A stretch of DNA of 64,000 nt from Schauerella fraxinea (GTDB taxonomy: Bacteria > Pseudomonadota > Gammaproteobacteria > Burkholderiales > Burkholderiaceae_B): assembly GCA_030849945.1 (NCBI GenBank), contig JAVDKK010000002.1:372001-436000 (forward strand). The letters are read 5' to 3'. The notes under the pieces are model-generated. The model was given only the letters and a program-made list of their open reading frames with translations, made no database searches and had not been told where the DNA came from. Below are positions 43,774-51,639 of this stretch, one piece after another; position 1 is the stretch's first letter, and every line of letters begins with the position of its first letter. Both the position numbers and the translations under genes were made by a program.

Positions 43774-45186
43774 CTAGCCGAGCGCCTTGAATGCCTCCAG
43801 CGCGCGCTTGCGCGTGGCTTTCAGATCAACTATGGCCTCCGGGTAGCCGGTTTCGCGCCGCTGTTGAGCGGACGGCGCGTGGATGTCGCGATCGTTCAAA
43901 CCGGCCAGTTCAGGCACCCATTTGCGGATGTACCGACCCTGCGGATCGATATTGCGCGACTGCGTTTCGGGATTGAAGATACGGAAGTAGGGCACCGCAT
44001 CGGCGCCCGTCGAAGCGCTCCATTGCCAGCCGCCATTGTTCGACGCCAGATCGCCATCGATCAAGTTGGCCATGAACCAGGCCTCGCCCTTGTGCCAATC
44101 GATCAGCAGGTTTTTCGAGAGCAGCATGGCGACCAGCATGCGCAGCCGGTTGTGCATCCAGCCGATTTCCATCAACTGCCGCATGCCGGCGTCAATGATG
44201 GGAAAACCGGTTCGGCCCGCAGTCCAGGCGTCGAATGCATCCGGATCGTCGCGCCAGGGAATGCCGCGCGTTGCCGGTTTCATTGGCGCGTGCATGGAAA
44301 GGGATGGGTTGGCCGCCATCAAATGCTGATAGAACTCGCGCCAAAGCAGTTCGGTGATCCAGGTCGTGATGCCTTGCTTGCCGCTGTCGAGTTCGCCGTG
44401 ATTGGCGGCGAGCGCCACGCGCAAGCATTGCCCCGGGGAGATCACCCCGGCGGCCAGGTACGGCGATATCCGGCTCGTACCATCCACTGCCGGCACGTCG
44501 CGGTCGGTTTTGTAGTGGGCGATCGCATCGCTGGCGAAGGCCTCGACGCGCGCCATCGCGGCATCCTCGCCGGCCGGCCACAGCGTATGCAGCGCACGGT
44601 CGGGTGCGTCAAAGCCCGGCACGCTCTGCGATAGCGCGTCGCTGGCCGCGGGCGCCTTGGTTTGCTTGTGCGGCGCGGGGACGACGCGCGGCGGCGCCGA
44701 CTGCAGGCGTTCGCGGCATGCCCGGGCGTAGGGCGTGAAGACTTTGTAGGCGTCGCCTTTGCCTGTGACCACCGAACCGGGAATCAGCAATGACGAACCG
44801 TGATGCATCGTTGACGACACGCCCTCATTATCGAGACGCTCGACCGTCGCGATATCGCGGCGCCGCTCGTTGATGCCCCATTCGGCGTTGGCATGCATGG
44901 CGGTCACGCTATGCGCCTTGCACAACGCTGCGAGCTTGTCGGGTACGTCGTGCCAGTCGTCGGTGTGGACGATTTTCAGCGGCACATTCAGGGCGTCGAG
45001 CGCGTGCTTGAGCTCGGCCAGATTGCGCATCCAGAAATCGACCTTGATCGGCGCCTCGAGGTGCTGTTGCCACTGCACTGGAGAAACGACGAAGACGGCG
45101 AGGGTAGGGCCATCAGCCATCGCCTGGGCGAGCGCGGGATTGTCGTGCACGCGCAGATCGGTGCGAAACCAGCAGAGAGCATTCAT
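43774..45186 (-). CDS. phrB: Deoxyribodipyrimidine photolyase
   Basis: Light-driven repair of UV-induced cyclobutane pyrimidine dimers. The 470 residues have the N-terminal antenna domain (LCWFRTDLRVHDNPALAQA) and the C-terminal FAD domain with TSRISPYLAAGVISPGQCLR, WRDDPDAFDAWTAGRTGFP and ASNNGGWQWSASTGADAVPYFRIF in consecutive pieces, the class I CPD photolyase signature. The tryptophans for electron transfer (such as WMHNRLRM) are present. The ATG at 45186 gives MNALCWF; an upstream extension of 13 codons was rejected. Confidence 0.93.
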   Translation of the reverse strand: MNALCWFRTDLRVHDNPALAQAMADGPTLAVFVVSPVQWQQHLEAPIKVDFWMRNLAELKHALDALNVPLKIVHTDDWHDVPDKLAALCKAHSVTAMHANAEWGINERRRDIATVERLDNEGVSSTMHHGSSLLIPGSVVTGKGDAYKVFTPYARACRERLQSAPPRVVPAPHKQTKAPAASDALSQSVPGFDAPDRALHTLWPAGEDAAMARVEAFASDAIAHYKTDRDVPAVDGTSRISPYLAAGVISPGQCLRVALAANHGELDSGKQGITTWITELLWREFYQHLMAANPSLSMHAPMKPATRGIPWRDDPDAFDAWTAGRTGFPIIDAGMRQLMEIGWMHNRLRMLVAMLLSKNLLIDWHKGEAWFMANLIDGDLASNNGGWQWSASTGADAVPYFRIFNPETQSRNIDPQGRYIRKWVPELAGLNDRDIHAPSAQQRRETGYPEAIVDLKATRKRALEAFKALG

Positions 45187-45297
45187 GTTCGAGAGGCCGT
45201 ACGGACGAGGGAGACAAGGCAGCACTATGCCTGAATCGGAGCGATGTCATTGCGCGGGGTGTGACCGAATTTGACCCGCTGCGCGCCGGGTCGTGTA

Positions 45298-46764
45298 ATG
45301 AGCACACCCTCAACCGACCTCAAGGCGCCCCGGATGTCCCTGCCCATGCCGAATGACTTATCTGCCACGCCCCCGGTAACGCCAAGCGAAGCGCTCGCGG
45401 CGCTGTGGCGTCAAGCGGACTTGCCGCCGTCGACACTTGCGCAGATAACGTTGAGCGGCGCGGAACCGGTGCTGCCGTCGTCATTTGCCGTGGGTACTGC
45501 GGCGCAAGCCAGCCTGGGTGCGGCTGCGTTGGCCGCGGCCCAGATCGACATGGCGCGGGGCGGCACGCCGCAACAGGTGAGCGTGGATATGTTGCACGCG
45601 GCACAGGAGTGCCGCAGCTATTTCACGGTTGACGGCGAGACGCCTGAGATCTGGGACAAGATCACCGGGCTGTATCCGTGCGCCGACGGCTGGGTGCGCA
45701 TTCATGCCAACTTTGCGCACCATCGCGACGGTGCACTGCGCGTGCTGGGATTGCCGACCGGCCCAAATACCGAGCGCACTGAGGTGGAGGCCGCGCTGCG
45801 CCATTGGCGCGCCGAGGCGTTCGAAACGGCCGGCGCCGAGGCGGGTATCGTCGTGTCGGCCATGCGATCGTTCGAGCAATGGGATGCCCATCCTCAGGCC
45901 GACGCGATCGCCCGTTTGCCGATATTCACGCTCGAACGCATCGGCGATGCGCCCCCGCGCGCCTGGCCCGCACGCGCGCTTGGTGAACGGCCACTGGCGC
46001 ATTTGCGCGTGCTGGACCTCACGCGCATCATTGCCGGCCCGGTATGCGGCCGCGCGCTCGCGGCGTATGGGGCGGACGTCATGTTGATCAATGCGCCGGA
46101 GCTGCCCAATATCAGCACTTTGATTGAAACAAGCCGGGGCAAGTTGTCGGCCCATGCGGATCTGGGCACCGCCGTGGGACGCGAATCGCTCAAACGGCTG
46201 CTTACCGATGCACACGTCTTCGTTCAGGGCTACCGGCCAGGCGCACTCGAAGCGCAGGGTTTCGGGCCGCATGACGCGGCGGCGTTGCGGCCAGGTCTCG
46301 TCTACGTGTCGTTGACGGCGTACAGCCACGAAGGACCCTGGGCGTCCCGGCGCGGATTCGATTCGCTCGTGCAAACGGCCACCGGGTTCAACCATGCCGA
46401 AGCGGCTGCGGCCCAGCAGCGCAAGCCGCTGGCGCTGCCCGTGCAGTTGCTCGATCATGCGTCGGGCTATTTGATGGCCTTGGGCGCCCAAGCGGCGTTG
46501 TGGCGGCAAGCCCGGGAAGGCGGCTCGTGGCATGTGCGCGTATCGTTGGCGCAGACCGCCAAGTGGGTGCGCGGACTGGGACGCGTGAAGGATGGCTTGT
46601 CAATTGCCATGCCACCCGTGGACAATGTGCTCGAAACGTCCGAATCTGGATTTGGCGCGCTGACGGCAGTGCGGCACGCCGCCCAGTTTTCGGACACCCC
46701 TGCATGCTGGCCGCGGCCGTCAGTGCCGCCAGGCACCCATCCTCCTCTTTGGCCGACCGATTGA
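45298..46764 (+). CDS. Family III CoA-transferase-like protein with rearranged halves
   Basis: A CaiB/BaiF (family III) CoA-transferase homologue of 488 residues whose segment order is unusual. The canonical N-terminal segment LRVLDLTRIIAGPVCGRALAAYGADV is in the middle of the chain, about residues 240-265, whereas residues 60-230 resemble the canonical region after the active site (GTAAQASLGAAALAAAQIDMA, GLYPCADGWVRIHANF). At the two positions I align with the conserved VDVSLLDA aspartates I read VSVDMLH (His100) and VRVSLAQ (Gln419). Substrate and activity are therefore uncertain. ATG 45298 or ATG 45334 could be the start. arsC follows within two bases. Confidence 0.72.
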   Translation: MSTPSTDLKAPRMSLPMPNDLSATPPVTPSEALAALWRQADLPPSTLAQITLSGAEPVLPSSFAVGTAAQASLGAAALAAAQIDMARGGTPQQVSVDMLHAAQECRSYFTVDGETPEIWDKITGLYPCADGWVRIHANFAHHRDGALRVLGLPTGPNTERTEVEAALRHWRAEAFETAGAEAGIVVSAMRSFEQWDAHPQADAIARLPIFTLERIGDAPPRAWPARALGERPLAHLRVLDLTRIIAGPVCGRALAAYGADVMLINAPELPNISTLIETSRGKLSAHADLGTAVGRESLKRLLTDAHVFVQGYRPGALEAQGFGPHDAAALRPGLVYVSLTAYSHEGPWASRRGFDSLVQTATGFNHAEAAAAQQRKPLALPVQLLDHASGYLMALGAQAALWRQAREGGSWHVRVSLAQTAKWVRGLGRVKDGLSIAMPPVDNVLETSESGFGALTAVRHAAQFSDTPACWPRPSVPPGTHPPLWPTD

Positions 46765-46765
46765 T

Positions 46766-47122
46766 ATGTCGCATCCTCCTACCATCTATCACAACCCACG
46801 TTGTGGCACGTCGCGCACCGTTTTGGAAATCCTGCGTGAGAGCGGCGAAGAGCCGACGATCGTGGAGTACTTGAAAGATACGCCCTCACGCCCGGTGCTA
46901 GCGGGCTTGATCGCGCAGGCTGGCATCTCGGTGCGGGACGCTGTGCGTACGAAAGAATCGCTCTATGCGGAACTTGGCCTCGATGCCGCGGCCGTAACCG
47001 ACGATCAACTGCTCGATGCCATGATCGAACATCCGATCTTGATCAATCGGCCTTTCGTGGTGACGGCGAAGGGCACACGGCTGTGCCGTCCGGCCGAACT
47101 TGTACGAGAATTGTTGCCCTAA
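46766..47122 (+). CDS. arsC: Arsenate reductase (glutaredoxin type)
   Basis: The 118 residues have the ArsC active site NPRCGTSRTVLEIL with Cys13, and downstream arginines in LINRPFVV and GTRLCRPAE that match the arsenate-binding arginines. Many chromosomal members of this family (YffB/ArsC-like) may serve other roles, and no arsB or arsR is adjacent. It starts two bases after the CoA-transferase stop with no separate ribosome binding site, so it is probably coupled to it. Confidence 0.85.
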   Translation: MSHPPTIYHNPRCGTSRTVLEILRESGEEPTIVEYLKDTPSRPVLAGLIAQAGISVRDAVRTKESLYAELGLDAAAVTDDQLLDAMIEHPILINRPFVVTAKGTRLCRPAELVRELLP

Positions 47123-47219
47123 GCGCAAGACGGGGCGCCGTGCCTAGCCTGATGCAAGCTCACGCTTCAGGCCGGGGCGCGGCGCGGTTGCCTAGGGAAT
47201 AGCGATTGACGCGTAACGA

Positions 47220-47792
47220 TTACTGCGGATGCTTCGCTCGCCACGCTTTCAATGCTTCCAGCGTTTCGGCCACGTGGCGATCGGGATTCGACGCCGCGTA
47301 AGCCTCGATGACGCGGCCATCGGGCGCGATCACGTACGAGATGCGCTGCGCCGACGTGGCCGACATGCTGCTTGCCGCATCGTAAGCCTTCATGATGCGG
47401 CCGTCATTGTCGGCGGCCACGGCAAACTTCCCCTGGCATTCGCTTTCGGAAAACCGCTTAAGCGTACCGATGTCATCACCTGACACGCCTACTACCGTAG
47501 CGCCCAACGCGGTGTATTGCGGGATGGCCTCCGCGAAGTTGCGGGCTTCGATCGTGCAACCCGACGTAAACGCGGCCGGGTAGAAATACAGCACTACCGG
47601 TCCCTTGGCGAGTGTTGCGGCAAGATCGAATGTAAACGGTTGGCCGCCCTTGGCGGCTTCAGCCTTGAAATCGGGCGCAGCGTGACCCAGCGGCAACGCC
47701 GCTTGCGCCGCGATGCCCGCGAGACTGAGCATGGCGCCGGCGGTCAAAGTACGGATACCGGCTACAACACGTTTTCCCACAATCTTGCGCAT
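47220..47792 (-). CDS. Exported peroxiredoxin (BCP/PrxQ-like)
   Basis: Thiol peroxidase. The 190 residues start with a signal peptide (about 1-27, ending IAAQA) so the enzyme is probably periplasmic. The peroxidatic cysteine lies in PAAFTSGCTIEA, the PxxxTxxC motif. The second cysteine five residues later that most BCP proteins use as resolving partner is arginine here; SECQGKF further on may supply it. ATG 47792 is behind an excellent AGGGAGA site. It is divergent from the proline-rich gene. Confidence 0.85.
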   Translation of the reverse strand: MRKIVGKRVVAGIRTLTAGAMLSLAGIAAQAALPLGHAAPDFKAEAAKGGQPFTFDLAATLAKGPVVLYFYPAAFTSGCTIEARNFAEAIPQYTALGATVVGVSGDDIGTLKRFSESECQGKFAVAADNDGRIMKAYDAASSMSATSAQRISYVIAPDGRVIEAYAASNPDRHVAETLEALKAWRAKHPQ

Positions 47793-47951
47793 GTTTCTCC
47801 CTTTGGGGTACAGCCGGCCGATGAAGCCGCTTGCTTCATCGCTACGGCCGCGTGCTTCATTATCCATCAAGCTTGACGATAAACGAGCGATCCATAGGGC
47901 AGGCTCAGCCCTTGCGTCGTATCGGAGGACCACATTCACTGGGAGCACCTC

Positions 47952-48359
47952 ATGAGCAAACGCTTATATCTCGGCACCGCAGTCAGCAGGTTGACGCCGG
48001 GCCGCCTGCCGCGCGTGGCAGTGGGGCGCACCATTGGCGTCTTCTTGATGATGGGATTGGCGACCGGCGGCGCCGCAGCGACGGCGCGAGGCATGCAAAC
48101 CACGCAACCGCCGCCGGCGCCGGTGTATTCGCCGCCCTCGAACATCACTGGCGACACCCAGATGCAGCGGTCACCGTCGCCCGTGCGTGTGGTGCCCAAT
48201 CCGGGTGCGGCGAGTACCCAGACCACACCGCGCGCGCCGGCAGTCACGCCGCAACGCGCGGCACCCTCGCCAGGCATGCGGGCAGTCACGCCCATGCAAC
48301 CGACCCGTCCGGTGACGCCGCCGCGCTATACACCGCCCCCTACGCGTCAGTATCGGTAG
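47952..48359 (+). CDS. Small exported proline-rich protein of unknown function
   Basis: No family recognised. The 135-residue product has a basic N-terminus, a single hydrophobic segment (about residues 29-45, ending ATGGAAATA) that could be a signal peptide or membrane anchor, and a tail of about 90 residues rich in Pro, Thr, Arg and Gln with loosely repeated TPPR/TPQR elements. It has a plausible GGGAG ribosome binding site and GC-rich codon use like the neighbours. It could be a real envelope protein; the low complexity makes this only moderately sure. Confidence 0.55.
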   Translation: MSKRLYLGTAVSRLTPGRLPRVAVGRTIGVFLMMGLATGGAAATARGMQTTQPPPAPVYSPPSNITGDTQMQRSPSPVRVVPNPGAASTQTTPRAPAVTPQRAAPSPGMRAVTPMQPTRPVTPPRYTPPPTRQYR

Positions 48360-48510
48360 CGCCAACCCCTGCAGCGCCGAGGAGCATTTCACTAACGTCA
48401 GCACGGGGTTGGCGGCAAGCGCGGTGCAGCGTTGAATAAGGCGTTGCGGTCGGTGAACGTTCCGATAGTGCCGATACGCGGTCTTTGGGCGTTGCATTGA
48501 ACACAAATAA

Positions 48511-48534
48511 AAAAGGCCCTCTGAAGGGCCTTTT
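48511..48534. terminator. Terminator between the proline-rich gene and the DoxX gene
   Basis: AAAAGGCCCT pairs with AGGGCCTTTT around a CTGA loop, a 10-bp perfect stem with T-run. The symmetrical A/T ends allow it to serve both convergent genes. Confidence 0.88.
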
Positions 48535-48555
48535 CTATCATCGCGTGCGTGGCGC

Positions 48556-48960
48556 TCAGTTGTAGCGTCCGCTTGTGCCGCCTACGCTGAAGCGGCCTGC
48601 GCCGAAGAGTGCAACGGCGATCGAGGCGAACAAGAACATGCCTTGCAACTCGAGCGCCCAGCCGCCTTGACCAGTGAAGCTGGCAATGCTGCCCATGTGC
48701 GCCAAGCCGATGGCCACCACCATGTTGACCGCGATCACCCAGCCGGCGATGCGTGTGAACAGGCCAATGATCATCAGTACGGGGGCGACGACTTCGCCCA
48801 CCAGCACGAAGTAGGCGAGAAAGCCAGGCAGGCCATGCGACGACAGCATGCCGGCAATGCCGCCCACGCCGCTTTTGATTTTGAACAGACCGTGCAAAAG
48901 GATCAGTACGCCCAAGGCAACTCGAATAACCAACTTGCCCGCGTCGTCGGATTTAATCAT
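48556..48960 (-). CDS. DoxX family membrane protein
   Basis: The 134 residues form four membrane helices of the DoxX family (LVIRVALGVLILLHGLFKI first, then a GxVVAPVLMIIGLFTRIAG segment). Members are linked to thiosulfate oxidation or to redox stress, but the function of this one is not known. Its neighbours do not define a pathway. AAGAAG precedes the ATG. Confidence 0.85.
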   Translation of the reverse strand: MIKSDDAGKLVIRVALGVLILLHGLFKIKSGVGGIAGMLSSHGLPGFLAYFVLVGEVVAPVLMIIGLFTRIAGWVIAVNMVVAIGLAHMGSIASFTGQGGWALELQGMFLFASIAVALFGAGRFSVGGTSGRYN

Positions 48961-49140
48961 GGTGTTCTTCTTAAAAAAGTTATGCGTCCGATCGAAGACC
49001 GGGTTGCTTTACAAGCGTTTGCCCGAAAGTGATTCGCATTATGCAAAAGCCCAGACAATTACTCAAGCATCCGGGGTCAAGCGCACACGCCTACAATGGC
49101 ACATTGCGCTCAAGCGTCTTGTATCGAAGCTCTCTGTCCT

Positions 49141-49878
49141 ATGAACGAAACAGTGCGTCTGGCCAAGCAGGTCGCCGATCAATTTGCATGCTCGCGTGCA
49201 CAAGCCGAACGCTACATCGAATGCGGGTGGGTGTCGGTCGACGGCCGCGTCGTCGAGCAACCGGGCGAGCGCGTCCAGCCTGGTCAAGTGGTTGCCTTAT
49301 CGGACGAGGCGACCACCGCCGATATCCCGCCGGCCACGTTTCTGCTGAATAAGCCCGAAGGCATGACGACGCGGATGGATGACGGCGTGATCGACGCCTA
49401 TATCGCGTTGCTCGTGGCTGCCAATCAAGTGGCCCACGGCCCGGAAGGCGCAGCCGCGATCCGGCGCGTCCACTTCAAGCGCCTCGAACTGGTCACGCCG
49501 CTCGAAACCGGAGCAAGCGGCCTGGTGGTGCTGACCCAGGATTTTCGGATCAAGCGCAAGCTCGTCACCGACGCGTCGGAAATCGAGCACGAATACGTGG
49601 TGTCGGTCACGGGCGAGGCCGCGACGGATCGCGAGGTGGTGAAGCAGTTGGCGCGCAGCGCGACGGGCGACAAAAACGCCCAGGCAAAAGTAAGTTGGCA
49701 GAGCGAGGGGCAACTGCGCTTCGCACTCAAAACGCCCGAAAAAGGCGACATCGCCGAGCGGTGCGAAGCGGCCGGGTTGACCGTCACGGGCATGCGGCGC
49801 TTGCGTATCGGTCGGCTGCCCCTGGCCGGTCTGGCGCCCGGCCAATGGCGTTATTTGGCGGGTTTCGAACGCTTTTGA
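49141..49878 (+). CDS. RsuA/RluF-family pseudouridine synthase-like protein lacking the catalytic aspartate
   Basis: The 245 residues have an N-terminal S4 RNA-binding domain (about 4-55: LAKQVADQFACSRAQAERYI) and the RsuA-type fold with FLLNKPEGMTT at 67-76. In active enzymes the catalytic loop reads GRLDxxTxGL; here the aligned segment is TPLETGASGLVVLTQD (119-134), so the catalytic Asp is Glu122 and the preceding Arg is Pro120. It may be inactive, an RNA-binding relic, or have a shifted active site. Start ATG 49141 was chosen over an upstream start that lacks similarity. Its end overlaps dbpA (opposite strand) by 28 bases. Confidence 0.8.
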   Translation: MNETVRLAKQVADQFACSRAQAERYIECGWVSVDGRVVEQPGERVQPGQVVALSDEATTADIPPATFLLNKPEGMTTRMDDGVIDAYIALLVAANQVAHGPEGAAAIRRVHFKRLELVTPLETGASGLVVLTQDFRIKRKLVTDASEIEHEYVVSVTGEAATDREVVKQLARSATGDKNAQAKVSWQSEGQLRFALKTPEKGDIAERCEAAGLTVTGMRRLRIGRLPLAGLAPGQWRYLAGFERF

Positions 49879-51518
49879 GCCGATGGGCCGGCGCTACGCG
49901 GTCGGCCATCGTCCCGGCGGGGCGCGCCCGAACCGGTACCCGAGCGTGCCTGGGGTTTGCTCCATGACGGCGCACCGGCGCCGGCATCGCGCTGGGGGCG
50001 ATCGCCGCTTGCAGGGCGGGGCGCTTCCCGATCGGCAGGCTTGGCGCTCGTACGCACCGGTTTAGGCATGCCGGCTTCCGCCTTGCCGCCATCGGCGGGC
50101 CGGCCCTGGCCGTCCACACCCAGCATGCGAATGCGAAATTTCTTGCCTTTGATCTGACCGTTAGCCAACGCTTCCATCGCGCGTCCGGCGGCTGCACGTG
50201 CCACCGCCACGTAGCTCACGGCGTCGTTCACGGCAATCTTGCCAACTTCCTCTTTCGATAAGCCCGCTTCGCCGGTCAGTGCACCCAGCACATCGCCCGG
50301 GCGCAGCTTGTCGCGCTTGCCACCCAAAATCAGCAGCGTCATCATCGACGCCTTGAGCGGTTGGCGCACATCGGCCGGGTAGTCGGCAAGCTTTGCCCAT
50401 TCGAGGCGTGTGGACTGAAACGATTCGATTTGCGTGGCCCACTGCATTTCTTCGGGCGCGCATAAGGTGAGGGCGACCCCGGTGCGATCCGCCCGGCCAG
50501 TGCGGCCGATACGATGCACGTGCACATCCTGATCCGGACTCACTTCGACGTTGATCACCACCTCGAGATCGGCAATGTCCAAGCCGCGCGCCGCCACATC
50601 GGTGGCCACCAGCACAACACAGCTGCGTTGCGTGAATTGCACCAGCACTTCGTCACGATCGCGTTGCTCGAGATCGCCGTGCAAGGCCAAGGCGCTGATG
50701 CCCGCAGCGTGCAGATATTGAGTGAGTTCGCGGCAGCCTGCTTTGGTATTGCAGAACGCCAGCGCGCTTTCGGGGCGAAAATGCGACAGCAACTGCACCA
50801 CGGCCGCCATTCGCGTACTGGGATCGATCTCGAAAAACTTCTGCATGATCGCCTGCGGTGCGCGCTCGGCGTCCACGGTGATTTCTTGCGGAGTGCGCAG
50901 CAATCGCGTGGTCAGCTTGCGGATGTTCTCCGGATACGTGGCCGAGAACAACAGCGTCTGGCGCGCCGGCGGGCAATGGCTCGCGACACGGGCGATGTCT
51001 TCGTAAAACCCCATATCGACCATGCGATCCGCTTCATCGAGCACGAGCGTCGAAATGCCCGACACGTCGAGCGCCTCGCGATCCAGCAGATCGAGCACGC
51101 GGCCCGGCGTGCCCACGGCGATGTGCGCGCCGCGTTGCAACGACTCGACCTGGCCGCGGATCGGCACGCCGCCGCACAAGGTGAGCACGCGCAAGTTAGG
51201 AATGGTTTGCGCCAATTGGCGGATGGCTTGCGCCACCTGATCGGCCAGCTCGCGCGTGGGGCACAAGATCAACGCTTGTGTGGTAGCGCTTGCGGTGTCG
51301 ATCTTCTGCAACGTACCCAAGGCAAACGCTGCGGTCTTGCCGCTACCGGTCTTGGCGCGCGCGATGATGTCGCGGCCCGCCAGGATGAACGGCAGGCTTG
51401 CGGCCTGAATGGGGGTCATCGCGGTGAACGACAAGCGTTCGAGGGCGAGCAGCAACGGCGCCGAGAGCGGCAGGTCGCCAAAGGCATCGGTGGAAGTGGG
51501 GGCGGGGGCAGAGGTCAT
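49851..51518 (-). CDS. dbpA: DEAD-box RNA helicase DbpA
   Basis: ATP-dependent helicase specific in the family for hairpin 92 of 23S rRNA during 50S assembly. The 555 residues show AKTGSGKTAAF (Walker A), VLDEADRMVDMGF (DEAD box), LLFSATYP (motif III), and HRIGRTGRADRTG (motif VI), and then the DbpA RNA-binding domain (about 400-467: LILGGKRDKLRPGDVLGAL). A basic, low-complexity tail of about 88 residues follows, rich in Arg, Pro, Gly and Ala, which E. coli DbpA lacks. The ATG at 51518 was preferred over TTG three codons upstream. Confidence 0.92.
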   Translation of the reverse strand: MTSAPAPTSTDAFGDLPLSAPLLLALERLSFTAMTPIQAASLPFILAGRDIIARAKTGSGKTAAFALGTLQKIDTASATTQALILCPTRELADQVAQAIRQLAQTIPNLRVLTLCGGVPIRGQVESLQRGAHIAVGTPGRVLDLLDREALDVSGISTLVLDEADRMVDMGFYEDIARVASHCPPARQTLLFSATYPENIRKLTTRLLRTPQEITVDAERAPQAIMQKFFEIDPSTRMAAVVQLLSHFRPESALAFCNTKAGCRELTQYLHAAGISALALHGDLEQRDRDEVLVQFTQRSCVVLVATDVAARGLDIADLEVVINVEVSPDQDVHVHRIGRTGRADRTGVALTLCAPEEMQWATQIESFQSTRLEWAKLADYPADVRQPLKASMMTLLILGGKRDKLRPGDVLGALTGEAGLSKEEVGKIAVNDAVSYVAVARAAAGRAMEALANGQIKGKKFRIRMLGVDGQGRPADGGKAEAGMPKPVRTSAKPADREAPRPASGDRPQRDAGAGAPSWSKPQARSGTGSGAPRRDDGRPRSAGPSAQKRSKPAK

Positions 51519-51595
51519 GGAAGGCAACGGTCAAAAGGCACGCGAGTGGTGCGGGAACACCCCGCCCAGGCGATACGCGCCACCGCGCAGTCTAT

Positions 51596-51618
51596 CAGGC
51601 CCGCACCTAGCGGGCCTG
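51596..51618 (-). terminator. Candidate terminator of the fad cluster
   Basis: CAGGCCCGC and GCGGGCCTG form a 9-bp perfect stem with a five-base loop, 22 bases after the fadL stop. No strong U-run follows on the minus strand, so it may need Rho or act as an end-stabilising hairpin. Confidence 0.5.
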
Positions 51619-51639
51619 TGACCGATCCACCACCTGGGC

